Source of the DNA: Prevotellaceae bacterium
GTDB lineage: Bacteria > Bacteroidota > Bacteroidia > Bacteroidales > UBA932
Length of the DNA stretch: 11,142 bases
NCBI GenBank assembly: GCA_031258755.1
Contig: JAIRMK010000127.1
Span: forward strand, 1 to 11,142
Reading direction: 5' to 3'
Part shown: positions 1 to 6,979 of the stretch, piece by piece
How the letters are laid out: the number at the start of each line of letters is the position of its first letter
Numbering within the stretch: the first letter of the stretch is position 1
Notes under the pieces: model-generated
Database searches by the model: none
What the model was told of the DNA's origin: nothing
Seen by the model: only the letters and a program-made list of their open reading frames with translations
Position numbers and translations under genes: made by a program

Positions 1-87
1 TTCAAACTTGACATTTTGGGCTGAAATACTCGTAGTCACCATAAAAGTGACGATCAATAATATCCATTTTAGATTAAAAATGTCCAT
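1..87 (-). CDS. Secreted protein, N-terminal 29 codons only (runs off the left edge)
   Basis: An open frame starts with ATG at 87-85 and is still open at base 1. The first 29 residues are a textbook signal peptide: a short n-region (MDIFNLK), a hydrophobic stretch (WILLIVTFMVTT) and an SISA|Q cleavage site, with glutamine at +1 as is common in Bacteroidota exported proteins. The start lies 4 nt after the gltX stop on the same strand, so the two may be co-transcribed. A TATATTTG box inside the end of gltX (114-121) could also drive it separately. Nothing of the mature protein is present beyond QNVKFE, so function cannot be assigned. A periplasmic, surface or outer-membrane protein is inferred from the signal peptide alone. 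Confidence 0.7.
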   Translation of the reverse strand, partial: MDIFNLKWILLIVTFMVTTSISAQNVKFE

Positions 88-91
88 AAAC

Positions 92-1681
92 TCACTTTTT
101 ATTAAATAATAGACAAATATAATGATTTTTTTTCAATATCACGGAATTCATTCGTCTTAAAATTTCTTCTTTTTTAAGAAGTGCGGCAATTTCAAACATA
201 CCCGGCCCCTTTGAAGCCCCTACAATACAAAGCCTGAACGCGTTCATCACCGCGCCCACATTTAAATTATTTTCCTTAATCCATTTATTTACAGCAAATT
301 CTATATTTTCATTAGTAAAAGGCTCAATGGATTTCAAGGTGGCGGCCAATAATTCCATCAAGTCCAGCGTTTCCGAATTCCAATATTTTCGTACGGCTTT
401 TTCATCATAAGAAGTGGGCGCTTCGAAAAAATAAGCCGAAAGATCCCAAAAATCCTTTACAAAAGTAGCCCGCTCCTTAATAAATCCACATATTTGCGCC
501 ACGTAGTCATCCGCGGCTACAATTCCCCGTTCGCGCAATTCCTCTTGATAAAGTCGCGCCAACTCTTCATTGGATTTCATCCGCAACACTTGCTGATTAA
601 ACCATTTCGCCTTATCGGGGTTGAATTTGGCGCCCGATTTTATTACCCGGTCCAGCCCAAACAAATTCACCAATTCTTCCAATGAAAACAACTCTTGTTC
701 GGTCCCCGGGTTCCAGCCCAACAGCGCCAGCAGGTTGATAAAGGCTTCGGGGAAATAGCCGTCTTCCCGGTAACCCCGCGAAAAATCGCCGCTAAGCGGG
801 TCTTTCCACGCCAGCGGAAATACCGGGAAGCCTAAACGGTCGCCGTCGCGTTTGCTGAGCTTTCCTTTTCCGTCGGGCTTGAGTAACAGGGGTAGATGGG
901 CAAATTCGGGCTGTGTATCCGTCCACCCGAATGCTTCATATAATAAATAGTGTAACGGCAACGAGGGCAGCCACTCCTCCCCTCTGATTACGTGCGAAAT
1001 GTCCATCAGGTGGTCATCTACAATGTTGGCCAGGTGGTAGGTAGGCAATCCGTCGGCGGCTTTCCACAACACCTTGTCGTCGAGCGTGGCGGTGTTTACC
1101 GTTACATCGCCGCGAATCAGGTCATGCATGTTCACTTCGCGGCTTTCGGGCATTTTAAAGCGCACCACCCAGTGCCTGTCCTGTTGCAATCGGGCAGCCA
1201 CTTCACCGGCAGGCATCACCAGCGACGTTTGCAGCCGTGTGCGCACCGCATGATTATAAATGAATGTTTCTTTCTTCGTTTCCGCTTCTTTCCGTAAAGC
1301 GTCCAGCGTCTCCGGCGTATCGAACGCGTAGTAGGCATGCCCGCTTTCCACCAACTGTTCGGCATATTTCCGGTACAATGCCTTGCGTTGCGATTGCCGG
1401 TAAGGCGCATGGGGATTTTTTGCGTCCGGTTTTTCCGCGACGCTTCCTTCGGAAGTTAATCCTTCGTTGGGAAGAATGTTGCACCATGCCAACGCCCTGA
1501 CGATGTATTCTTCGGCGCCCGGCACAAAACGCCCGCTATCGGTATCTTCAATGCGGATTATAAAATCGCCGCCATGCCGGCGGGCAAACAAATAATTGAA
1601 CAACGCCGTGCGCACCCCCCCGATATGCAAAGGCCCCGTGGGGCTGGGCGCAAAACGTACACGAACTTTTCGAACAGTCAT
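92..1681 (-). CDS. gltX: Glutamyl-tRNA synthetase
   Basis: Class I aminoacyl-tRNA synthetase that charges tRNA(Glu) with glutamate using ATP; cytoplasmic and essential. The HIGH-type motif is HIGG (residues 19-22) after RFAPSPTGPL, and the KMSKS-type motif is KLSKR (274-278). GEEW (234-237) and the RIEDTD segment (43-48) are also typical. The insert after KLSKR (WKDPLSGDFSRGYREDGYFPEAF) is, from memory, characteristic of Bacteroidota GltX. The 529 aa exceed the usual ~505 aa. The family normally ends near RRMNSVILKK (about 516-518), and the last ~11 residues (NHYICLLFNKK) follow an A8 tract and overlap a possible promoter for the next gene, so this tail may be non-functional read-on. The stop is TGA. 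The ATG at 1681 is preceded by a divergent palindromic promoter shared with the DUF5686 gene. Confidence 0.97.
   Translation of the reverse strand: MTVRKVRVRFAPSPTGPLHIGGVRTALFNYLFARRHGGDFIIRIEDTDSGRFVPGAEEYIVRALAWCNILPNEGLTSEGSVAEKPDAKNPHAPYRQSQRKALYRKYAEQLVESGHAYYAFDTPETLDALRKEAETKKETFIYNHAVRTRLQTSLVMPAGEVAARLQQDRHWVVRFKMPESREVNMHDLIRGDVTVNTATLDDKVLWKAADGLPTYHLANIVDDHLMDISHVIRGEEWLPSLPLHYLLYEAFGWTDTQPEFAHLPLLLKPDGKGKLSKRDGDRLGFPVFPLAWKDPLSGDFSRGYREDGYFPEAFINLLALLGWNPGTEQELFSLEELVNLFGLDRVIKSGAKFNPDKAKWFNQQVLRMKSNEELARLYQEELRERGIVAADDYVAQICGFIKERATFVKDFWDLSAYFFEAPTSYDEKAVRKYWNSETLDLMELLAATLKSIEPFTNENIEFAVNKWIKENNLNVGAVMNAFRLCIVGASKGPGMFEIAALLKKEEILRRMNSVILKKNHYICLLFNKK
114..121 (-). promoter_or_regulatory. 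Possible -7 box for the partial secreted-protein gene
   Basis: The minus strand reads TATATTTG, a match to the Bacteroidota -7 consensus TAnnTTTG, about 27 nt upstream of the ATG at 87. It lies inside the atypical C-terminal extension of gltX. No TTG/TTTG -33 box is seen at the usual 19-21 nt spacing (the nearest TTG, 134-136, is only 12 nt away), so this is a weak call. Confidence 0.35.
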
Positions 1682-1698
1682 GTCGAATATATAAATTA

Positions 1699-1720
1699 TA
1701 TTATCTTTGCAAAGATAATA
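1699..1720. promoter_or_regulatory. 22-bp perfect palindrome carrying opposed -7 boxes (bidirectional promoter)
   Basis: Bases 1699-1709 are the exact reverse complement of 1710-1720 (right half CAAAGATAATA). The plus strand carries TATCTTTG at 1702-1709 and the minus strand carries the same octamer at 1717-1710; both match TAnnTTTG. Predicted start sites are about 7 nt downstream on each side, giving leaders of roughly 22-24 nt for gltX (ATG at 1681) and for the DUF5686 gene (ATG at 1739). The two ATGs are almost equidistant from the centre. No clear -33 element is seen on either strand. Sequence and symmetry are direct observations; promoter function is inferred. Confidence 0.6.
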
Positions 1721-1738
1721 CTTTTGAGACTATATTAT

Positions 1739-4384
1739 ATGATTTGTCGTTTTTTTTGGATTTTATTCCCTGCCTTGCTTTTACCGGCCGTATCGTTTGC
1801 GCAATCGTTGAAAGGGCATGTGGCCGATGGAAACGGCCGGGGTATCGCTTATGCCACTGTTTACATCAGGAATACCCAACAGGGCATATCGACCAATGAA
1901 AACGGAGATTTTGAAATAAAAATGCCGGCAGGCACTTACTCGCTGGTCATACAATCCATGGGATATGAAGCGCTCCGCCGCGAGGTTACTTTGCCGCAAA
2001 CCGAAGGCTTTCTCTTTATTCTGTCCGAAAAAACCTATCAGCTACCCGATGTGTTGATTGACATCGATCCGGAAAACCTTGCTGCAACCATTATACGGCA
2101 CGCCATTGCCATGGCGCCTTATTACCGGAATATCGTGAAGGAATACACCGCCGACGTATATCTGAAAACAAAAATACATATCGACCAAATAAAAGGATTG
2201 GTGGGGATGATGGTAAAAAAAGACGACAGGAAAAAATTGACCAATGCAACCATCCTGCAGGAAAGCATCAACGAAATAAAATTTACCATGCCCGATCATT
2301 ATGAACAACGTGTGAAGTCGGTAATCAACGCGTCCAGCATTAACCTGAAAGATTTGGCGGGAATGGAATTTGACGAAGACGATTTGAACGTAGGACTTAC
2401 CCGTTTCGATGTCTACAGCGCAAACCCTTCATTACCGCTTGCGCCGGTGGCTTTTTCAAATTACAGGTTTTTATACGAGGGCAGCATGGAGGTGGGCGAC
2501 CGCATGGTGAATAAAATCAAAGTAACCCCGCGGCGGAAAAGCCAGGAACTCCTGTCGGGATACCTGTACATCGTGGATAAAACGTGGAATATTTATAGTG
2601 TGGATTTATTGCAAAGCACCACATTCGGCACCGTCCGCATACAGCAACAGTACGGCGAGGTGGACAACGATATTTTTCTGCCGGTGTCATACATTGCCGA
2701 AATAAATTTGTCCGTCATGGGATTGAAAGGTTCCGGCAATATGACAGGGTCGGTGAAATATCAGCATGTAGCGCCCAATGAAAAAATCAGGCGGGAACCG
2801 GCAGTGACTGCCCGCGCCGACACCTTGAAGCCCAAAGCCAACCCGAAGAAGGAGAAATTGCAAGCGGAGGTGGACGAATTGCTCAGCAAAGAAAATTTGA
2901 AGCAGCGCGATATGCGAAAGGCGGCGCGGTTGCAACAGCAAGTAGCGGCCATAGCCGAAGAGGAGGAGCGCACAGAAAAGGGTGAAAAGAAAACATTGGA
3001 AATCCGCGACAATTATGTGTTCACGGTTGACAGCAGTGCACGCCGCACCGACAGTACGTTCTGGAATACCGTCAGGCCTATGCCGCTGGTGGCAGACGAG
3101 CTTATTACTTACCGGAAAAATGACTCTATCGTGGCGGTAGCTACCGGGAAAGACACCACGAAAAAGAAGTCGCGCGACCTGTTCAGCGAACTGGCAATGG
3201 GACACACTTACCGCATCGACTCTTCGCTTTTCCTTACTTTTAATGGGTTAATAGGAATGTCGGCCGTGGATTATAATACCGTAGACGGCTATATTTACGG
3301 ATTGGGCGGCAGCCTGAACAAACGGTTCAAGAACCAACAGCGGATACAGGCCAAAGTTTTTGGCGCCTGGGCGTTCAGTCGCGAAGCTTTTATGTGGGAG
3401 ACTTCCCTGCGGCATCTTTATGCGCCGAAATTACGCGCTTATTGGGGAATAGAAGGCGGACAACGCACAAAAGATTTCGCCGGAGACGCCGGCGTGGGTA
3501 TGGTAAACCTTTACTCTTCCATCCTTTTCAGGGTAAATTACGCCGCTTTTTACCTCGATAATTTTATACGCATCATTCATCGCATCGATATTGCAAACGG
3601 GCTGGAATTTTACACCGGCCTGCAATGGAGCGATCGGCGAGCCATGCAGAACAATAGCAACCATTCTTTTTTCTATTTCAATACCCGCGAATTTCGTCCC
3701 AATATGCCGCGCCATGCCGCAGTGGAAAGCAATCCCGCACTAACGGCCGACAATAAAGCGGCGCTTGCGGAATTGTCTTTACGTTATACGCCGCAATATT
3801 ATTACCATATACGGCGGGGGCGTAAAATTATGGATTATTCCGATTATCCGACTTTTTCATTAACCTGGCACAAGGGTATTCCCGACGTGTTTCACAGCAT
3901 ATCGGACTTCGATTTCCTGAAATTCCACATCACGCAAACTTTCCGGTTCGGTTATTTCAATCGATTTACTTATGCTGTGGAAACAGGAAAATTTTTCAAT
4001 ACAAAAAGTATGTCGTTTGCCGACTTCAAACATTTTTATGCCAACGACGCCGGGTTTTCAATGAACCACGACATCAGCCAAGGGTACCAGTTACTGCCCG
4101 GCTATACCCACAGCACAAACCAGTGGTATGTGGGGGCAAAAGCACACTATTCCGCGCCCTATCTGCTGATAAAACGTTTGCCGTTCCTCGAATCCATGCT
4201 GTTTGGCGAAGATCTCTACCTGTCGTATTTGTTGGAGCCGCAAAGGCGGCATTATGTGGAAGCCGGTTACGGCATATCCCTCGACGAACTCCTGGGTGCA
4301 GGCGTGTTTGTGGGTACTCACGACCGATATAATTATGTTTGGGGTATTCGCGGCTCGATTAATCTGGACGTCATACGGCCATAA
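1739..4384 (+). CDS. Outer-membrane protein, CarboxypepD_reg-like domain + DUF5686
   Basis: 881-aa envelope protein of a family typical of Bacteroidota; its molecular role is unknown. Start: ATG at 1739 opens a signal peptide (residues 1-21, cut at SFA|Q). The open frame extends upstream to 1574, but that stretch overlaps gltX and the divergent promoter and lacks signal character, so 1739 is preferred. Residues ~23-105 form a carboxypeptidase-regulatory-like beta sandwich (LKGHVADGNGRGIAYATVYI ... GISTNENGDFEIKMPAGTY ... GYE). About 110-355 is the DUF5686 core, including a lipid-carrier-like beta region (LSGYLYIVDKTWNIYSVDL). Residues ~362-420 are strongly charged, Lys/Glu/Gln-rich and probably coiled coil. 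From ~485 to the end, alternating aromatic and polar strands suggest a C-terminal outer-membrane beta-barrel. It stops (TAA) 8 bp from the convergent proline dehydrogenase stop. Similar proteins are often annotated 'carboxypeptidase-like regulatory domain-containing protein', but no peptidase active site is present. Confidence 0.9.
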   Translation: MICRFFWILFPALLLPAVSFAQSLKGHVADGNGRGIAYATVYIRNTQQGISTNENGDFEIKMPAGTYSLVIQSMGYEALRREVTLPQTEGFLFILSEKTYQLPDVLIDIDPENLAATIIRHAIAMAPYYRNIVKEYTADVYLKTKIHIDQIKGLVGMMVKKDDRKKLTNATILQESINEIKFTMPDHYEQRVKSVINASSINLKDLAGMEFDEDDLNVGLTRFDVYSANPSLPLAPVAFSNYRFLYEGSMEVGDRMVNKIKVTPRRKSQELLSGYLYIVDKTWNIYSVDLLQSTTFGTVRIQQQYGEVDNDIFLPVSYIAEINLSVMGLKGSGNMTGSVKYQHVAPNEKIRREPAVTARADTLKPKANPKKEKLQAEVDELLSKENLKQRDMRKAARLQQQVAAIAEEEERTEKGEKKTLEIRDNYVFTVDSSARRTDSTFWNTVRPMPLVADELITYRKNDSIVAVATGKDTTKKKSRDLFSELAMGHTYRIDSSLFLTFNGLIGMSAVDYNTVDGYIYGLGGSLNKRFKNQQRIQAKVFGAWAFSREAFMWETSLRHLYAPKLRAYWGIEGGQRTKDFAGDAGVGMVNLYSSILFRVNYAAFYLDNFIRIIHRIDIANGLEFYTGLQWSDRRAMQNNSNHSFFYFNTREFRPNMPRHAAVESNPALTADNKAALAELSLRYTPQYYYHIRRGRKIMDYSDYPTFSLTWHKGIPDVFHSISDFDFLKFHITQTFRFGYFNRFTYAVETGKFFNTKSMSFADFKHFYANDAGFSMNHDISQGYQLLPGYTHSTNQWYVGAKAHYSAPYLLIKRLPFLESMLFGEDLYLSYLLEPQRRHYVEAGYGISLDELLGAGVFVGTHDRYNYVWGIRGSINLDVIRP

Positions 4385-4392
4385 ACGGCGGT

Positions 4393-5556
4393 TCAGGAGT
4401 TTGTTTTTTTCTCTTTTTTCGCCCGCTGCAAGAGTTGCAGTTCTTCGCCCATCTGGTCGCCGATGCCCGCATTTTCCTCGGCGCGGCGGATGAGGTAAGG
4501 CAGGGTTTCTCTCACCGGCCCGTAGGGGATGTATTTCGACACGTTGTATCCCTGTTCGGCGAGGTTGTAGGTGAGGTTATCACGCATGCCGTAGAGTTGC
4601 GAGAAAGAGATGACGTCGCTGTTGGCGCTGATGTGCCGTTCTTCCATCATCCTGATGAGGAGCGACAGGCTTTCCGCATTGTGCGTGGCGGCGCAAAACG
4701 ACACCTTGTCAAGATGGTCGATACAGAGGCGCAGGCCTGCGTTGTAAGAAGCGTCGGCGGCTGCTTTGCTCTCCACAATGGGCGTGGGATAGCCCATTTT
4801 CTCCGCCCGTTCGTTTTCCTGTTCGTGATACGCGCCGCGCACCAGTTTCAACGCTACTTTGTAGGGCGCCGTGTCGATGAGGCGTTGCAGGTAGGCCACG
4901 CTGTCTTTCGTATAAAACTGGATGGTGGTATATACCACATGTTTTTCCCTGTTGTATTTCGCCATCATCATCTCGGCGGCTTCGTTGATGGCCGGGTTAA
5001 TCCATGTTTCTTCGGCATCGATGAAAAATTTCTTCCCCTGTTGTGCGGCGGCGGCGCAAAGCGTGTCGAGGCGTTCCAGGAAGTCGTGTTTCATCGTTGT
5101 TTCCTCTTCGGTGAGCGGCGCGTTGGCCGATATTTTTTCCAGCAGCGGCCGGGCGCATATCCCGGTAATTTTCACACAGGCGAAAGGCACGTTTTTCTGC
5201 GTCCCGGCAAATTGGATAGATTCCAGGATGTTCTTTTTTGTTTCTTCCTGCTTCTCGCGGGTGCCGGCCTGTTCCGCCGAATAATCGGAGATGGCGTTGA
5301 CGTGGTATCTGGCTAAGTTTTCCACCACATTTTTTGTTTCGGTCAACGTTTCGCCACCGCAAAAATGTCTGAACACGGTTTTCTTAATCGCCCATTTCAC
5401 GCCGGGTATCCAGAGGACGTAGGGGATTGTCACCCGGCCTAATTTGATGAGCCATTTGTAGTGCACGGCTTTAAACAGCACGATAGAGGCGTTCAGTTCG
5501 CCTTTGCTTTTTTTTATGAGCGGTTCGGGAATTTTTGAAAAATCAATCTGCATCAT
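4393..5556 (-). CDS. Proline dehydrogenase (monofunctional PRODH)
   Basis: FAD enzyme that oxidises L-proline to pyrroline-5-carboxylate, the first step of proline catabolism to glutamate, passing electrons to the quinone pool. At 387 aa it is a stand-alone PRODH, not a PutA fusion; no P5C dehydrogenase domain follows. Visible motifs: DAEETW (180-185), KLVRGAY (237-243), ATHN (290-293), QLYGM (320-324) and, at the C-terminus, YGPVRETLPYLIRRAEEN (345-362), whose paired arginines bind the proline carboxylate in the family. The N-terminal 60 residues are basic and hydrophobic, compatible with membrane association. The start is one of two consecutive ATGs (5556 or 5553), 3 nt after the sufC stop with no visible Shine-Dalgarno, so translation is probably coupled to sufC. 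It is the last gene of the four-gene cluster. The C-terminus is a lysine-rich tail (RAKKEKKTNS). Stop TGA. Confidence 0.94.
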   Translation of the reverse strand: MMQIDFSKIPEPLIKKSKGELNASIVLFKAVHYKWLIKLGRVTIPYVLWIPGVKWAIKKTVFRHFCGGETLTETKNVVENLARYHVNAISDYSAEQAGTREKQEETKKNILESIQFAGTQKNVPFACVKITGICARPLLEKISANAPLTEEETTMKHDFLERLDTLCAAAAQQGKKFFIDAEETWINPAINEAAEMMMAKYNREKHVVYTTIQFYTKDSVAYLQRLIDTAPYKVALKLVRGAYHEQENERAEKMGYPTPIVESKAAADASYNAGLRLCIDHLDKVSFCAATHNAESLSLLIRMMEERHISANSDVISFSQLYGMRDNLTYNLAEQGYNVSKYIPYGPVRETLPYLIRRAEENAGIGDQMGEELQLLQRAKKEKKTNS

Positions 5557-5559
5557 ATC

Positions 5560-6327
5560 TTATTGTTTTAACCAGTCGTATCCTTTTTCTTCTACTTCGA
5601 GCGCCAGCGCTGCGCCGGCGGTTTTGATAATCCGGCCGTCGTAGAGCACGTGCACCACGTCGGGCACAATGTAATCGAGCAGGCGCTGGTAGTGTGTGAT
5701 GACGATAAAGGCGTTGTGCGGCGTTTTCAGTTTGTTGACGCCGCCCGCCACAATGCGCAGCGCATCTACATCGAGGCCGCTGTCGGTTTCGTCGAGTATG
5801 GCCAGTTCGGGTTCCAGCATGGCCATCTGAAAAATCTCGTTGCGCTTCTTTTCGCCACCCGAAAAGCCCACATTCACGCCGCGCGACGAAAACGTGGGGT
5901 CCATTTCTACGATGGCCATTTTCTCACGCATCAGTTTCAGGTACTCGGCTGCCGACAGGGGCTCGAGCCCCGCGTATTTGCGTTTCTCGTTGATGGCGGC
6001 TTTCATGAAGTTCACGTTGCTCACGCCGGGAATTTCCACCGGATATTGAAAGCCGAGGAACAGGCCTTCGTGGGCGCGGGCTTCGGGCGGCATGGTGAGC
6101 AGGTCGCGGCCGTGAAAGGTGGCCGAGCCCGCCGTTACGGTGTAGGTTTCGCGTCCGGCCAGCACCACCGACAGGGTGCTCTTGCCCGAGCCATTAGGCC
6201 CCATGATGGCGTGCACTTCACCGGCGCGCACCGTAAGGTTTATTCCTTTCAGTATCTCACGGTCGCCTGTCGACACGTGCAAATCTTTTACTGTTAATAG
6301 TGTTTCAGTCATTTCCTGCGGTTTCAT
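5560..6327 (-). CDS. sufC: SufC, ATPase of the SUF Fe-S cluster assembly system
   Basis: ABC-type ATPase that normally forms SufBC2D, the scaffold on which Fe-S clusters are built; cytoplasmic. All ATPase motifs are intact in 255 aa: Walker A GPNGSGKST (43-51), Q-loop in GFQYP (Q94), signature FSGGEKKR (155-162), Walker B LAILDE (175-180), D-loop SGLD (183-186) and switch histidine H212 in ITHYQR. The C-terminus LDYIVPDVVHVLYDGRI is SufC-specific, which separates it from ordinary importer ATPases. The ATG at 6327 has AGGAA 8 nt upstream and overlaps pnuC by 23 nt. A second in-frame ATG at 6312 (MTETLL) would reduce the overlap to 8 nt but has poor ribosome-site spacing. Oddity: sufB and sufD, usually adjacent in Bacteroidota, are absent; pnuC lies upstream and proline dehydrogenase downstream. 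Stop TAA. Confidence 0.95.
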   Translation of the reverse strand: MKPQEMTETLLTVKDLHVSTGDREILKGINLTVRAGEVHAIMGPNGSGKSTLSVVLAGRETYTVTAGSATFHGRDLLTMPPEARAHEGLFLGFQYPVEIPGVSNVNFMKAAINEKRKYAGLEPLSAAEYLKLMREKMAIVEMDPTFSSRGVNVGFSGGEKKRNEIFQMAMLEPELAILDETDSGLDVDALRIVAGGVNKLKTPHNAFIVITHYQRLLDYIVPDVVHVLYDGRIIKTAGAALALEVEEKGYDWLKQ

Positions 6328-6979
6328 TTTTATATTTCCTGTACCATATTCTAAATCCGAACATGGCCATCACCATGTAGGCGGCGCTCACAAAAGGCAT
6401 GAACACCAGGCCGCGCAACAGGTACAGGGTAATGTTGGTAAGGTTTACCACCGTCCACATGCCCCAGGTGTCTAACTTTTTCTGCGCGGCCAGCAGCTGC
6501 GCGGTAAGGACTGACATCATCACCAGCGCATCCAGGTAGGGAAGTTGCGCAGGCTCGAATATCCACGGCATCCACGCGCCCAATTGCGACATCACAAAGC
6601 CCCACACGGCAATGAGCGCTCCCCATATCAGGAGAATGACCGTACGCTGCTGCGCCGACAGTATCGTGATTTTTAGCTGATGTTTCCGGGTTTCTTCTTC
6701 TTTGTGCGGATGTGTCCAGCGGTAATGGCCGAAGGCGTTAATGGCTAAGGAGACGGGCTGCACCAGCATGCTCGAGTATAATCCTTTTTGAAGAAACAGG
6801 GCGAAGAGCAGTACGTTGTACAGGTATCCCACCCAAAAGTTAAGCACTTTGGCACGCATGGCCAGGAACACACAGGCGAGGCCGCACAGTGTGGCCAACG
6901 CTTCCGGTATGCTCACTTCGCGCCCGTCGAGACGAAGCAATACGTGGTTTACATCAAAAAATGAAAAAAAATCTTCCAT
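6305..6979 (-). CDS. pnuC: PnuC-family vitamin B3 (nicotinamide riboside) transporter
   Basis: Inner-membrane facilitator of the PnuC family (SWEET-like fold, about seven helices) that takes up nicotinamide riboside for NAD synthesis. At 224 aa it has the usual length. Hydrophobic segments lie at about 24-42, 46-66, 70-86, 112-131, 148-165, 171-190 and 193-212. Family motifs visible are NFWVGYLYN (47-55), HYRW (85-88), KKLDTWGMWTVVN (167-179) and GFRIW (208-212). The ATG shares its first base with the last base of the DUF4954 stop (TAATG), a typical coupled junction, and the 3' end runs 23 nt into sufC. Substrate is inferred. Bacteroidota also use PnuC relatives (PnuT) for thiamine, but no TPP riboswitch or thiamine gene is seen here, so nicotinamide riboside is the default. 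Stop TGA. Confidence 0.9.
   Translation of the reverse strand: MEDFFSFFDVNHVLLRLDGREVSIPEALATLCGLACVFLAMRAKVLNFWVGYLYNVLLFALFLQKGLYSSMLVQPVSLAINAFGHYRWTHPHKEEETRKHQLKITILSAQQRTVILLIWGALIAVWGFVMSQLGAWMPWIFEPAQLPYLDALVMMSVLTAQLLAAQKKLDTWGMWTVVNLTNITLYLLRGLVFMPFVSAAYMVMAMFGFRIWYRKYKNETAGND

Noticed and set aside
1574..1738. 55-residue N-terminal extension of the DUF5686 protein
   Set aside because: It overlaps the gltX start and the divergent promoter, and would bury the signal peptide that begins at 1739.
4380..4420. Possible terminator between the convergent DUF5686 and PRODH genes
   Set aside because: Only a 3-bp GCC/GGC stem precedes the T-run, and the T-run encodes the PRODH lysine tail; too weak to call.
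4435..5316. 293-codon open frame on the plus strand opposite proline dehydrogenase
   Set aside because: It is an antisense shadow produced by GC-rich third positions; the minus-strand protein has all PRODH motifs and this one has no recognisable family.
5650..6297. 215-codon plus-strand frame opposite sufC
   Set aside because: Antisense shadow of an unmistakable SufC.
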